Source: Rhodococcus sp. NBC_00297 (GTDB taxonomy: Bacteria; Actinomycetota; Actinomycetes; Mycobacteriales; Mycobacteriaceae). Taken from it: a DNA stretch of 64,000 nt. Below, in pieces: positions 56,215 to 64,000 of this stretch. How positions within the stretch are numbered: position 1 is the first letter of the stretch; the number at the start of each line of letters is the position of its first letter. The position numbers and the translations under genes are program-made. A model generated the notes under the pieces. That model saw only the letters and a program-made list of their open reading frames with translations, did not search any database and was not told where the DNA came from. The stretch lies in assembly GCF_036173065.1 (NCBI RefSeq), contig NZ_CP108041.1, positions 3,537,001-3,601,000 of the forward strand, in the 5' to 3' direction.

Positions 56215-56859
56215 ATGACCCTCGGAACCTCCGGCGCGCAGCCGGCCACGCAGCCGCGACGCTCGCGCTGGGCGAGCGCCGCCATGGTGATCGGTGGCTT
56301 CGTCGCCGTTCTGTACGTCATCGAGGCGGTGGACGTGGCGTCCGGTCTCGCCCTCGACCGGCACGGCATCGGCCCCCGATCGGTCGACGGTCTCCAGGGC
56401 GTCGCCTTCGCCCCGCTGCTCCACCACGGGTGGGACCACCTGTTCGCCAACACCGTTCCGCTGCTGGTGTTGGGATTCGTGCTGATGCTCTCGGGCATCG
56501 CGCGCGGTCTGGCCGTCACCGCGGTGGTGTGGATCGTGGGTGGGCTGGGCACCTGGCTGACGGGCGAGACCGCGTCCCTGCACGTCGGCGCCTCGATCAT
56601 CGTGTTCGGGTGGTTGTCCTACCTCATCGTTCGCGGCATCTTCGCCCGCGATCTCGGGCAGTTGCTCGTCGGGGTCCTGGTGCTGCTCGTCTACGGCAGC
56701 GCGTTGTGGGGGGTGCTCCCGACGCAGGAGGACGTGTCGTGGCAGGGCCACCTGTTCGGCGCACTCGCGGGAGTACTGGCGGCCTGGATGTTCGCCGGTG
56801 CCGCACGTCGGCAACGCGCCGCGCGCACGCTCCCGCCGTCGCCCACCCTGCACCGGTGA
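56215..56859 (+). CDS. Rhomboid-family intramembrane serine protease
   Basis: 214 residues with six predicted membrane helices. HHGWDHLFANT holds H75 and N79 of the oxyanion site, LHVGASIIVFG holds the nucleophile S127 (GASI instead of the common GASG), and QGHLFGALAG holds H179. The dyad is complete, so activity is likely. It matches Rv1337 by position. In M. tuberculosis murI follows it, but here the gap to the next gene is only 91 bases and holds no gene. Confidence 0.9.
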   Translation: MTLGTSGAQPATQPRRSRWASAAMVIGGFVAVLYVIEAVDVASGLALDRHGIGPRSVDGLQGVAFAPLLHHGWDHLFANTVPLLVLGFVLMLSGIARGLAVTAVVWIVGGLGTWLTGETASLHVGASIIVFGWLSYLIVRGIFARDLGQLLVGVLVLLVYGSALWGVLPTQEDVSWQGHLFGALAGVLAAWMFAGAARRQRAARTLPPSPTLHR

Positions 56860-56950
56860 CAGGAGCCGTGCGCACCCTTCGGACATCTCACGACACGGTG
56901 TGTCGCCGAACTCTCTCGGACCTCTCACCGCGCGTGGCAGCATGACTCCC

Positions 56951-57709
56951 ATGCGTCTCACGGTTCTGGGTTGTTCGGGCAGTGTCTCGGGTCCGGACTC
57001 GCCGGCATCGGGATATCTCATCGAGGCGCCCGACACCGCTCCGCTCGTCATGGACTTCGGGCCCGGTGTTCTCGGTGCCCTGCAGAAGTACGTGAACCCC
57101 GCCGACGTGCACGTGCTGCTGTCGCACCTGCACGCCGATCACTGCCTCGACGTCCCCGGACTGCTGGTCTGGCGCCGGTACGGCCCCACTGCGGTGGAGG
57201 GCCGTGCCGTGGTCCTCGGGCCGTCGGACATGGCGTTCCGTCTGGGCGTGGCGTCCGCGGAGAGCGGTGGCCGGATCGACGACATGTCGGACACCCTCGA
57301 TCTGCGGTACCTCCGAGACGGTTCCGTGGTGACGTTCGGTGCGCTGACCATCGAGCCGCGACGCGTGTACCACCCGCCGGAGTCCTACGGCATGCGCATC
57401 ACCACCGAGAGTGGAACCGTCCTGGCTTACACCGGGGACACCGGAATGTGCGACGCGGTGGTCGAACTGTCGACCGGGGCCGACGTGCTCCTGGCCGAGG
57501 CGTCGTGGACACACGCCGCGGATCGCCCTCAGGGCGTACACCTCTCGGGTACCGAGGCCGGCCGGCTGGCGGCCATGGCGGAGGTCTCGGAGCTGCTGCT
57601 CACCCACATCCCGCCGTGGACGTCACGCGAGGACGTCGTCGCGGAGGCGAAGGCCGAGTTCGGTGGTCCGGTGCATGCCGTCTCACCCGGCTACGTCGTC
57701 GAGGTCTGA
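56951..57709 (+). CDS. Metallo-beta-lactamase-fold phosphodiesterase (Rv1339-like)
   Basis: 252 residues. SHLHADHCLD (H59, H61, D63, H64), YTGDTGMCD and LLLTHIPPWTSREDV supply the metal ligands, as in RNase Z-like phosphodiesterases. The M. tuberculosis homologue Rv1339 has been reported to hydrolyse cAMP, which would make it a partner of the cyclase at 35988. ATG 56951 is preferred to ATG 56942 because CAGCAT ends 7 bases before it and homologues begin with RxTVLGCSGS. Confidence 0.9.
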   Translation: MRLTVLGCSGSVSGPDSPASGYLIEAPDTAPLVMDFGPGVLGALQKYVNPADVHVLLSHLHADHCLDVPGLLVWRRYGPTAVEGRAVVLGPSDMAFRLGVASAESGGRIDDMSDTLDLRYLRDGSVVTFGALTIEPRRVYHPPESYGMRITTESGTVLAYTGDTGMCDAVVELSTGADVLLAEASWTHAADRPQGVHLSGTEAGRLAAMAEVSELLLTHIPPWTSREDVVAEAKAEFGGPVHAVSPGYVVEV

Positions 57710-57768
57710 CCGCTCGCACGTCCCTCGGGGCGCGGCAGTCCGTCCCCGGGCCGTGTCGGCGACCCGAC

Positions 57769-57774
57769 TAGGGT
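57769..57774 (+). promoter_or_regulatory. -10 element of rph, probably leaderless
   Basis: TAGGGT lies 7 bases before GTG 57782, with no ribosome site between. This supports GTG 57782 over the in-frame GTG at 57773, which overlaps the hexamer. Confidence 0.5.
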
Positions 57775-57781
57775 GGCAGGC

Positions 57782-58534
57782 GTGTCCACACGTGAAGACG
57801 GCAGAGCAGACGACGAACTCCGCACCATCACCATCACCCGCGGTTTCACCTCGCACCCGGCAGGATCGGTGCTGGTCGAGTTCGGCAACACCCGGGTGAT
57901 GTGCACCGCCAGCGTGGAGGAGGGGGTGCCGCGGTGGCGCAAGGGATCCGGGCTCGGCTGGCTCACCGCCGAGTACGCCATGCTTCCCGGCGCGACGCAC
58001 ACCCGCAACAGCCGCGAATCGGTGAAGGGCAAGGTCAGCGGACGCACGTCCGAGATCAGCCGACTCATCGGGCGCTCGCTGCGGGCCTGCATCGATCTCG
58101 CCGCTCTCGGTGAGAACACCATCGCCCTCGACTGCGACGTGCTGCAGGCCGACGGCGGGACCCGCACCGCGGCGATCACGGGTGCCTTCGTGGCACTGTC
58201 CGATGCCGTCACCTATCTCGCGGCTCACGGCAAGCTCGCCGATCCGCAGCCCATCTCCTGCGCCATCGCTGCCGTGTCGGTCGGCGTGGTGGACGGCCGC
58301 GTCCGGTTGGACCTGCCGTACGAGGAGGACTCCCGCGCCGAGGTGGACATGAACGTCGTGGCCACCGACACCGGAACACTCGTCGAGATCCAGGGCACCG
58401 GCGAGGGCGCGACCTTCCCGCGGTCCACCCTCGACGCCATGCTCGACAATGCCCTCGCCGGCTGCGAGCGCATCTTCGCGATCCAGAAGGAGGCTCTCGC
58501 GGCCCCTTACCCCGGTGAGCTGCCCGGTGCCTGA
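57782..58534 (+). CDS. rph: Ribonuclease PH
   Basis: 250 residues. It is a phosphate-dependent 3' exonuclease that trims tRNA and rRNA ends. [21 protein letters not shown] is the N-terminal signature, [16 protein letters not shown] the central one, and [18 protein letters not shown] the catalytic Asp region. Length is normal. The last 8 bases overlap rdgB. Order Rv1339-rph-rdgB is kept as in mycobacteria. Confidence 0.97.
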   Translation: MSTREDGRADDELRTITITRGFTSHPAGSVLVEFGNTRVMCTASVEEGVPRWRKGSGLGWLTAEYAMLPGATHTRNSRESVKGKVSGRTSEISRLIGRSLRACIDLAALGENTIALDCDVLQADGGTRTAAITGAFVALSDAVTYLAAHGKLADPQPISCAIAAVSVGVVDGRVRLDLPYEEDSRAEVDMNVVATDTGTLVEIQGTGEGATFPRSTLDAMLDNALAGCERIFAIQKEALAAPYPGELPGA

Positions 58535-59138
58535 CGTACGGCTCCTCGTCGCCAGCCGCAACGCGAAGAAGCTCGCCGAACTGCGGCGGGTGCTCGATGC
58601 CGCGCAGGTCGGCGGCGTGGAACTGGTGGGGCTCGACGAGGTCGCCGAGTACCCGGAGACTCCCGAGACCGGGGCGACCTTCGAGGAGAACGCACTGATC
58701 AAGGCTCGGGACGGCGCTGCCGCGACCGGAATGCCGTGTGTGGCAGATGATTCGGGGATCGCGATCGACGCACTGAACGGTATGCCCGGAGTGCTGTCGG
58801 CGCGATGGTCGGGGCAGCACGGCCAGGACGAGGCGAACACCGCGCTGGTGCTGGCGCAACTGGCCGACGTGCCGGACGAGCGGCGCGGTGCGGCGTTCGT
58901 CTCCGCCTGTGCGCTGGTGCTGCCGGACGGACGTGAGCACGTGGTCCGCGGCGAGTGGCGGGGGAGTGTGTCGAGAACCCGTGCTGGAAGCGGTGGATTC
59001 GGTTACGACCCGATCTTCGTTCCGGACGGTGCCGGGCAGTCCGCTGCCGAGATGACGCCCGCGGAGAAGGACGCGTCGTCCCATCGCGGCGTCGCGCTGC
59101 GCCGGTTGCTCCCGGAGATCACCGCGCTCACGCAGTAG
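58527..59138 (+). CDS. rdgB: XTP/dITP pyrophosphatase
   Basis: 203 residues. It removes deaminated purine nucleoside triphosphates (dITP, XTP) from the nucleotide pool. [18 protein letters not shown] is the N-terminal motif, [20 protein letters not shown] carries catalytic Asp, and [12 protein letters not shown] and SSHRGVALR complete the site. The GTG overlaps the rph 3' end by 8 bases. The 3' end overlaps the convergent DUF3817 gene by 11 bases. Confidence 0.96.
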   Translation: MPDVRLLVASRNAKKLAELRRVLDAAQVGGVELVGLDEVAEYPETPETGATFEENALIKARDGAAATGMPCVADDSGIAIDALNGMPGVLSARWSGQHGQDEANTALVLAQLADVPDERRGAAFVSACALVLPDGREHVVRGEWRGSVSRTRAGSGGFGYDPIFVPDGAGQSAAEMTPAEKDASSHRGVALRRLLPEITALTQ

Positions 59139-59505
59139 GTCGGACGGCGAAGTCCCGCTTCACCTGCTGGGTGCGGCGGTGCTCGATGACGAACGACAGG
59201 AACGGCACGGTGCCGGCGAGGAGCGTGCCGATGGTGCGGCCGACGGGCCAGCGCACCTTCACGGCGAGGTCGAGCGTGACGATCAGGTACGCGAAGTAGA
59301 CCCAGCCGTGCACGATCGCGATCCACCCGGGCAGGTTCTCGACGCCGAAGACGTACTTGGCCACCATCTCCGCGGTCAGCACCAGCAGCCAGACGCCGGT
59401 GGCGTAGGCGAGAACGCGATAGCGCAGAAGTGCGGGCTCGATCCGCCGGTCGGTCGGCCGACCCCCGGTGCTTCGAGCGGCGGGACGAGGTTCTGCGGTG
59501 CTCAC
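59128..59505 (-). CDS. DUF3817 membrane protein (second copy)
   Basis: 125 residues with three predicted membrane helices. RVLAYATGVWLLVLTAEMVA, IVHGWVYFAYLIVTLDLAVK and GTLLAGTVPFLSFVIEHR are DUF3817 blocks (Rv1342c type), related to the 40288 gene. The GTG overlaps the stop of the LprD-like gene (GTGA, 59502-59505), so the two are co-translated. The 3' end runs 11 bases into the convergent rdgB. Confidence 0.86.
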   Translation of the reverse strand: MSTAEPRPAARSTGGRPTDRRIEPALLRYRVLAYATGVWLLVLTAEMVAKYVFGVENLPGWIAIVHGWVYFAYLIVTLDLAVKVRWPVGRTIGTLLAGTVPFLSFVIEHRRTQQVKRDFAVRPTA

Positions 59506-59915
59506 GAAGTGCTCCTGTCGTTCTCGCGGCCGGCGTCCAACTCCGCGAGATAGCTGTTGTACTCCCGCAGTTGACGAGTCTCCTCGTCGTCGGCGGTGTC
59601 GTCGGACACGCGGGTCGCCCGAGCTGTCGGGCGCTGCGGGAGGAGATCGGTGGGGATCTCGGTGATCACCGTGGACTCCACCGGTTCGTCCACGGTGTCC
59701 TCGAGTTGGACGAACCGTCGGTAGGCGAACACGACGAAGGCGGCGAAGAGGGGCCACTGGAAGGCGTAGCCGAGATTCTGACCCGTGCCGGACGACGATT
59801 CGAATCGTTCCCACTGCCAGTACCCGAGCGCCAGGCATCCGCAGGCAGCGACGATGACCAGCACGATGAGTGCTGGTCGGCGCGTCCTCGAGGTGGTGTC
59901 CCGGCTCTGATCCAC
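59502..59915 (-). CDS. LprD-like membrane protein
   Basis: 137 residues with two predicted hydrophobic helices (about 14-32 and 50-65) and an acidic cytosolic tail. The core ALGYWQWERFESSSGTGQNL followed by GYAFQWPLFAAFVVFAYRRF resembles mycobacterial LprD (Rv1343c). Here the N-terminus has a Cys-Gly-Cys stretch rather than a clear lipobox, so lipidation is doubtful. The function is unknown. It is coupled to the DUF3817 gene downstream, matching the Rv1343c-Rv1342c order. Confidence 0.8.
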   Translation of the reverse strand: MDQSRDTTSRTRRPALIVLVIVAACGCLALGYWQWERFESSSGTGQNLGYAFQWPLFAAFVVFAYRRFVQLEDTVDEPVESTVITEIPTDLLPQRPTARATRVSDDTADDEETRQLREYNSYLAELDAGRENDRSTS

Positions 59916-59988
59916 ACCACGACGGTACCGGACCGCGCACGGTCAACGACACCGCGTCGTAGGGGTCGTGGTGGGACTCACCTGCTGG

Positions 59989-60070
59989 TGCGCGAGGGGG
60001 GACTTGAACCCCCACGTCCTGAGACACCAGGACCTAAACCTGGCGCGTCTGCCAATTCCGCCACTCGCGC
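59989..60070 (-). tRNA. tRNA-Leu, anticodon TAG
   Basis: On the minus strand an 82-base class II tRNA. Acceptor GCGCGAG pairs with CTCGCGC, anticodon stem CCAGG/CCTGG encloses loop TTTAGGT (anticodon TAG), there is a long variable arm (TGTCTCAGGACGT), and the T arm is GGGGGTTCAAGTCCCCC. It reads CUA and probably other CUN codons. Confidence 0.96.
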
Positions 60071-60082
60071 GTGCAGGTGAGT

Positions 60083-60766
60083 CTAGACGACCTCGGCCGG
60101 CACCTCGCGGGTCCGCGGCCTGCGGACGAGCGAACGCTGGTAGCGCCACACCGCGTGCTGCAGCGTCGCGCGGTCGGTGTCGAGGTCACCTGCGACCGCG
60201 TCCAGGACGGCGTTCCGGTCCTCGACTCCGTCGACGGTCACGGCGAGTGTTACGCGCAGGAAGTCGTCGACCCCGGCGTCGCTCAGCGGTGACGCGACGC
60301 CGAGGGCGCCGAGAAAGCACTCCCATGACAGCTCGCCGACACCTGCGACGGAGACGAACGCGTCGTGTTGCGTCTCGGACCCGTCCACGTCCGTCGCCCT
60401 GGTCACCCCGACTGCGAGCAGTGCGGCGGCGACGGCCCGCGCGGCGTCGGCCTTGGTCGAGTGATTCCCCGGAACCCGCTGCCGGTTGTCCACGACGTCG
60501 GCATCGAGCGTGGTGAGAGCGCGGAGATCGTCCACCGCGCCGCATCGCGAGCGCCGCCACGCGGCGATCACCCGGCGCACTCCCGTGGTGGGACCGCCAT
60601 ACGTCGCTCTCGACGAGAACACGGCGTCGAGGAGAGCGGCCTCGACGTCCCCGGCCCACCCCGGAAACCAGAACGGCCAGGTCTCCCGTGGAATCACCGC
60701 GTCGACGGCGGTAGCGGTGGCAGTCTGCGTCGAACGGTCGATGATCGCTGCGATGGTGTCGGTCAT
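60083..60766 (-). CDS. Unassigned protein resembling HhH-GPD-type proteins
   Basis: 227 residues, soluble, largely helical. The central block VAGVGELSWECFLGALGV resembles the helix-hairpin-helix loop of endonuclease III relatives (VxGVGxxTWxxFL). The N-terminal FWFPGWAGDVEAALLDAVFS and the Asn/Lys-rich middle fit that uncharacterised group. The catalytic Lys and Asp of true glycosylases and the iron-sulfur Cys set are not evident, so a DNA repair activity is only a guess. It stands alone between tRNA-Leu and the fas control region. Confidence 0.65.
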   Translation of the reverse strand: MTDTIAAIIDRSTQTATATAVDAVIPRETWPFWFPGWAGDVEAALLDAVFSSRATYGGPTTGVRRVIAAWRRSRCGAVDDLRALTTLDADVVDNRQRVPGNHSTKADAARAVAAALLAVGVTRATDVDGSETQHDAFVSVAGVGELSWECFLGALGVASPLSDAGVDDFLRVTLAVTVDGVEDRNAVLDAVAGDLDTDRATLQHAVWRYQRSLVRRPRTREVPAEVV

Positions 60767-60873
60767 GTGAGTCCCCCCGGTCTCGGTGCACGACGTGTGC
60801 GATCAGGAAGGTAGACGGACGGTCCGACAGGAACCGCCCGTCCGCTCGTATAACGAATTGGTAACGATGAACA

Positions 60874-60896
60874 CGAGGAATCCCTCAGGTTCCTCG
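60874..60896. promoter_or_regulatory. Dyad upstream of fas, distal copy
   Basis: CGAGGAA (60874-60880) and TTCCTCG (60890-60896) are perfect inverted arms with a 9-base centre. They share GAGGAA/TTCCTC with the proximal palindrome. Confidence 0.55.
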
Positions 60897-61013
60897 CCCG
60901 CGGAAACCGCCCTGGTCTGCAGCGATCGACCCTACTTTCGGGTCAGTTGAGCCGCCGTTTCTGGCCACGATCACGACGTACCCGCGGGTAGCACTAGGAC
61001 GTCAAACAGAACG

Positions 61014-61027
61014 TGAGGAATTCCTCA
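61014..61027. promoter_or_regulatory. Perfect 14-bp palindrome upstream of fas, proximal copy
   Basis: TGAGGAATTCCTCA is fully self-complementary and lies about 190 bases before the fas GTG. It is a candidate operator for a TetR-type lipid regulator such as FasR. I cannot confirm that it matches the known FasR site. Confidence 0.55.
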
Positions 61028-61217
61028 TGATTCCGTGTCATCCTTGAGCCCACGAGATGCGAGTGGTCCGTCGATGACGACTGCCCACCGTCTCGGGCTC
61101 CCGGAGTCTCGTGTCGCCGGTGGCCCAGCAACGTCGAACAACCCAGCCACGTCGAACGAGCCCAGCGTCAGAAGTACCCAGCACCTCGCGATCCGAGGTA
61201 GGAGAGGACACGCACGC

Positions 61218-64000
61218 GTGACCATCAACGAGAGCACTCCCCCCAACCGCCAGCGCTCCACCGATCGGGCGGAGTCGCTCGCGGAGCGGTTCGTCGCGGG
61301 CGAGCCCTACGCGTTCGCCTTCGGTGGCCAGGGTGCGCCCTGGTTGCCCACCCTCGACGAGCTGACCCGGGACTGTGCACTCGAGCCGCAGATCACCGAT
61401 CTCGTCAACACCGCGGCCGACATCCTCGCGCCCGTGGCGCAGGAGCTCCTGGTCGTGCGGCCCCTCGGCTTCGATCCCATCGCCTGGATGCTGGAGCAGG
61501 AGCTCGCCGACGATCCGTCGGCCGGTCCGTCCACCGCGGCCCTCGCCTCCGCGGCCGTCTCCGTCCCCGGCGTCCTCCTCACCCAGATCGCCGCACTGCG
61601 CGCGCTGTCGGTGCAGGGACTGGACTGGACCGCCACTCCGCCCTCCGCCGTCATCGGCCACTCGCAGGGTGTCCTCGCCGAGGCGGCTGTCGCCGATCTC
61701 GGACGCAGTGACGCCGAACTGCTGGCCGTCGCGCAGCTCATCGGTGCCGCAGCCGGTCTCGTCGGCCGCCGCCGTGCCCTCATCGGCTCGGGCGAGCGGG
61801 CTCCCATGATCGCCGTCTCCGCCGTCGACCCCGTCCGTCTGCAGGCCATCGTCGACGAGGTCGCGGGCGACGACGCCACGACGTCCGCCGTCGTCGCCAT
61901 CCGCAACGGTCGCCGCCGCGTCGTCCTCAGCGGTCCGTACACCAAGCTCGTCCGCGTGCAGCAGCGCTGCGAGGAGATCTCGGCCACCGAGACCCGCGAG
62001 CGTGACGCCAAGAAGCGTGGCGGCGCGATCTTCGCTCCCGTCTTCGAACCCCTCGACATCGAGGTCGGCTTCCACCACCCACAGATGGGTGAGGCCGTCG
62101 ACGTCGTCGGCCAGTGGGCCGAGCGCTGTGGCGTCGACGTCTCCCGTGCCCGCGCACTCGCGCAGGCCATCCTGGTCGATCCCGTCGACTGGGTCGCCGC
62201 GACCGAGTCCGTGGTCACCGCCGGCGCCTCGTGGATCCTCGACCTCGGTCCCGGTGACGCCCTCACCCGCCTGACCGCATCGAACATCAGTGGCCACGGC
62301 GTGGGCGTCGTCGCCGCGTCGACCCGCACCGGGCACCGGAACCTCCTCACTCCCGGCGCCGCACCCGAGGTGGACCGGCCGTGGAGCGACTTCGCCCCGT
62401 CCGTGGTCACCCTCCCGAACGGGTACACCGCCGTCGAGACGTCCTTCACCAAGCTGACGGGTCGGTCGCCGATCCTGCTCGCGGGCATGACCCCGACCAC
62501 CGTCGACCCGAAGATCGTCGCCGCCGCGACCAACGCCGGCCACTGGGCCGAGCTCGCCGGTGGCGGACAGGTCACCGAGGAGATCTTCGCCGGCCACGTC
62601 GCCGAGCTGCAGGAGCTCCTCGAGCCGGGCCGTTCCGTGCAGTTCAACTCGCTCTTCCTCGACCCCTACCTGTGGAAGCTGCAGCTCGGCGGCAAGCGCC
62701 TCGTGCAGAAGGCCCGCACGGCGGGTGCGCCGTTCGACGGCGTCGTCGTCACCGCGGGCATCCCCGAGCTCGACGAGGCCGTCGCGCTCATCGAGGAGCT
62801 GACCGAGGTCGGCATCAGCCACGTCTGCTTCAAGCCGGGCACGGTGGCGCAGATCCGCGCGGTGATCCGCATCGCCAACGAGGTTCCGGACTATCCGGTC
62901 ATCGTCCACATCGAAGGTGGCCGCGCCGGTGGCCACCATTCGTGGGAGGACCTCGACGACCTGCTGGTAGCCACCTACGCGGAGCTGCGGTCGCACGACA
63001 ACATCGTCATCTGCGTCGGTGGCGGCATCGGAACTCCCGAGCGCGCAGCCGACTACCTCACCGGACGCTGGTCGGAGGCCGCCGGCTTCCCGGCCATGCC
63101 GCTCGACGGCATCCTCGTCGGCACCGCCGCGATGGCCACGCTCGAGGCGACAACGTCCCCCGAGGTCAAGCAGCTCCTCGTCGACACCCCCGGAACGCCC
63201 GACTGGGTCGGTGCCGGCACCGCGATCGGCGGCATGGCCTCCGGCCGCAGCCAGCTCGGCGCGGACATCCACGAGATCGACAACGCCGCCTCGCGGACCG
63301 GTCGTCTGCTCGACGAGGTCGCCGGCGACGACGAGGCCGTGGCCGCCCGCCGCGACGAGATCATCGCCGCTCTCGACGCCACCGCGAAGCCGTACTTCGG
63401 CGACGTCGCGTCCATGACGTACCTGCGCTGGCTCGAGCGTTACCTCGAGCTCGCCGTCGGGCACGACATCGACACCGACACTCCGTGGCTCGACGTCACG
63501 TGGCGCGTCCGCTTCCGCGACATGCTCCAGCGCGCCGAGGCCCGCCTGCACCCCGTCGACCGTGGCCCCGTTCCCACCCTCTTCGCCGAGGACGACATCC
63601 TCGATCGCCCCGCCGATGCCCTGCGGGCACTCGTCGCGGCCTACCCCGACGCCTCGACGGTCGAGCTGCACCCGGCCGACGTGCCGTTCTTCATCTCGCT
63701 GTGCCGCATCCCCGGCAAGCCGGTCAACTTCGTTCCCGTCGTGGACAAGGACGTCCGCCGCTGGTGGCGCAGTGACTCGCTGTGGCAGGCCCACGACGCG
63801 CGGTACTCGGCAGACCAGGTCTGCGTCATCCCCGGCACCGTGGCCGTCGCCGGCATCGACCGGCTGAACGAGCCGGTCGGCGATCTGCTGAACCGCTTCG
63901 AGAAGGCCACCGCGGATCGCCTGCTCGGCTCCGGCGCGGATTCCGTCGCCGTCGCCACCCGCCGTCATCCCGACATCGCGGGCGGTCTCGTGGGCATGGT
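61218..64000 (+). CDS. fas: Type I fatty acid synthase, N-terminal part, cut by the window
   Basis: 927 codons are open to the window edge; the full protein in this group is about 3000 residues. The window covers the acetyl transferase domain (about 1-370, with AVIGHSQGVLAEAA and nucleophile S149) and the enoyl reductase domain (about 395-720: LLAGMTPTTVD, HIEGGRAGGHHSWEDLDD, VGGGIGTPERAADYL), then the start of the linker and dehydratase part. It makes C16-C26 acyl-CoA that feed membrane lipids and mycolic acids. The GTG start is set by the conserved AFAFGGQGAPWL N-terminus. Confidence 0.97.
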   Translation, partial: MTINESTPPNRQRSTDRAESLAERFVAGEPYAFAFGGQGAPWLPTLDELTRDCALEPQITDLVNTAADILAPVAQELLVVRPLGFDPIAWMLEQELADDPSAGPSTAALASAAVSVPGVLLTQIAALRALSVQGLDWTATPPSAVIGHSQGVLAEAAVADLGRSDAELLAVAQLIGAAAGLVGRRRALIGSGERAPMIAVSAVDPVRLQAIVDEVAGDDATTSAVVAIRNGRRRVVLSGPYTKLVRVQQRCEEISATETRERDAKKRGGAIFAPVFEPLDIEVGFHHPQMGEAVDVVGQWAERCGVDVSRARALAQAILVDPVDWVAATESVVTAGASWILDLGPGDALTRLTASNISGHGVGVVAASTRTGHRNLLTPGAAPEVDRPWSDFAPSVVTLPNGYTAVETSFTKLTGRSPILLAGMTPTTVDPKIVAAATNAGHWAELAGGGQVTEEIFAGHVAELQELLEPGRSVQFNSLFLDPYLWKLQLGGKRLVQKARTAGAPFDGVVVTAGIPELDEAVALIEELTEVGISHVCFKPGTVAQIRAVIRIANEVPDYPVIVHIEGGRAGGHHSWEDLDDLLVATYAELRSHDNIVICVGGGIGTPERAADYLTGRWSEAAGFPAMPLDGILVGTAAMATLEATTSPEVKQLLVDTPGTPDWVGAGTAIGGMASGRSQLGADIHEIDNAASRTGRLLDEVAGDDEAVAARRDEIIAALDATAKPYFGDVASMTYLRWLERYLELAVGHDIDTDTPWLDVTWRVRFRDMLQRAEARLHPVDRGPVPTLFAEDDILDRPADALRALVAAYPDASTVELHPADVPFFISLCRIPGKPVNFVPVVDKDVRRWWRSDSLWQAHDARYSADQVCVIPGTVAVAGIDRLNEPVGDLLNRFEKATADRLLGSGADSVAVATRRHPDIAGGLVGM

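Larger units (their letters stand above)
60767..61217 (+). promoter_or_regulatory. Control region upstream of the type I fatty acid synthase
   Basis: 451 bases with no credible gene. It contains two dyads with GAGGAA/TTCCTC arms (60874-60896 and 61014-61027), a TATAAC hexamer (60849-60854) that could be a -10, and a short direct repeat CCCAGCNACGTCGAAC (61124-61139 and 61142-61157). GGAGAGGA near 61200 may be the ribosome site of fas. Confidence 0.55.

Noticed and set aside
61124-61157. Direct repeat CCCAGCNACGTCGAAC before fas as a regulatory array
   Set aside because: There are only two close copies plus weak partial ones. I could not connect it to a known site and kept it only as a note in the fas control region.

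Overview
This window is a chromosomal core segment of a high-GC actinobacterium of the Rhodococcus/Nocardiaceae type. The evidence is the 16S rRNA signature, the actinobacterial markers NucS, GlgE, type I fatty acid synthase and WecA, the many GTG starts, and a gene order that follows the Mycobacterium tuberculosis Rv1292-Rv1343 block as I remember it. I see no insertion sequence, prophage, CRISPR array, integrase or attachment site. It is mostly housekeeping DNA, and I did not find a clearly new multi-gene system. The unusual points are local: missing genes, operators, coupled starts and one unassigned gene.

Layout. 1-3180: the end of an enoyl-CoA hydratase, a convergent MarR regulator, a secreted protein, an alpha/beta hydrolase and tRNA-Arg(CCG). 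3240-4840: a coupled DUF3105-DUF305 membrane protein pair on the minus strand. 4998-10438: argS-lysA-hom-thrB, where the usual thrC is replaced by a 25-codon ORF coupled on both sides. 10731-17822: rho, rpmE, prfA, prmC, a Sua5-type gene, wecA and an AtpI-like gene. These lead into the F1Fo ATP synthase operon atpBEFHAGDC (18234-25364), followed by a DUF2550 protein. 25871-29990: PduO-type cobalamin adenosyltransferase, murA (Asp117, fosfomycin-insensitive type), and a divergent MocR regulator/PPOX-fold flavoprotein pair with a three-box operator. 30283-35904: a complete rrn operon (16S-23S-5S) with promoter, RNase III processing stems and terminator.

35988-43091: a membrane adenylate/guanylate cyclase, NucS, a small Cys/His protein, a DivIVA-like coiled-coil protein, methylmalonyl-CoA epimerase, a DUF3817 protein, a thioredoxin-fold/TPR protein and a zinc metalloprotease lipoprotein. 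43088-50125: glgE-glgB, with the metalloprotease coupled behind them, divergent from glgP. This is maltose-1-phosphate-based alpha-glucan synthesis and breakdown. 50144-54090: DinG-like helicase and the coupled pncB-pncA NAD salvage genes. 54151-59138: clpS, DUF2017, a P1 peptidase, rhomboid, a metallo-beta-lactamase-fold Rv1339-like phosphodiesterase, rph and rdgB. 59128-60766: a DUF3817 gene with an LprD-like gene, tRNA-Leu(TAG) and a HhH-like unknown. 61218-64000: the first 927 codons of a type I fatty acid synthase, behind a 451-base control region with two GAGGAA/TTCCTC dyads.

Many starts lie 6-8 bases after a TANNNT-like -10 hexamer with no Shine-Dalgarno sequence. Leaderless transcription is therefore probably common here, and I used this pattern to choose several start codons.
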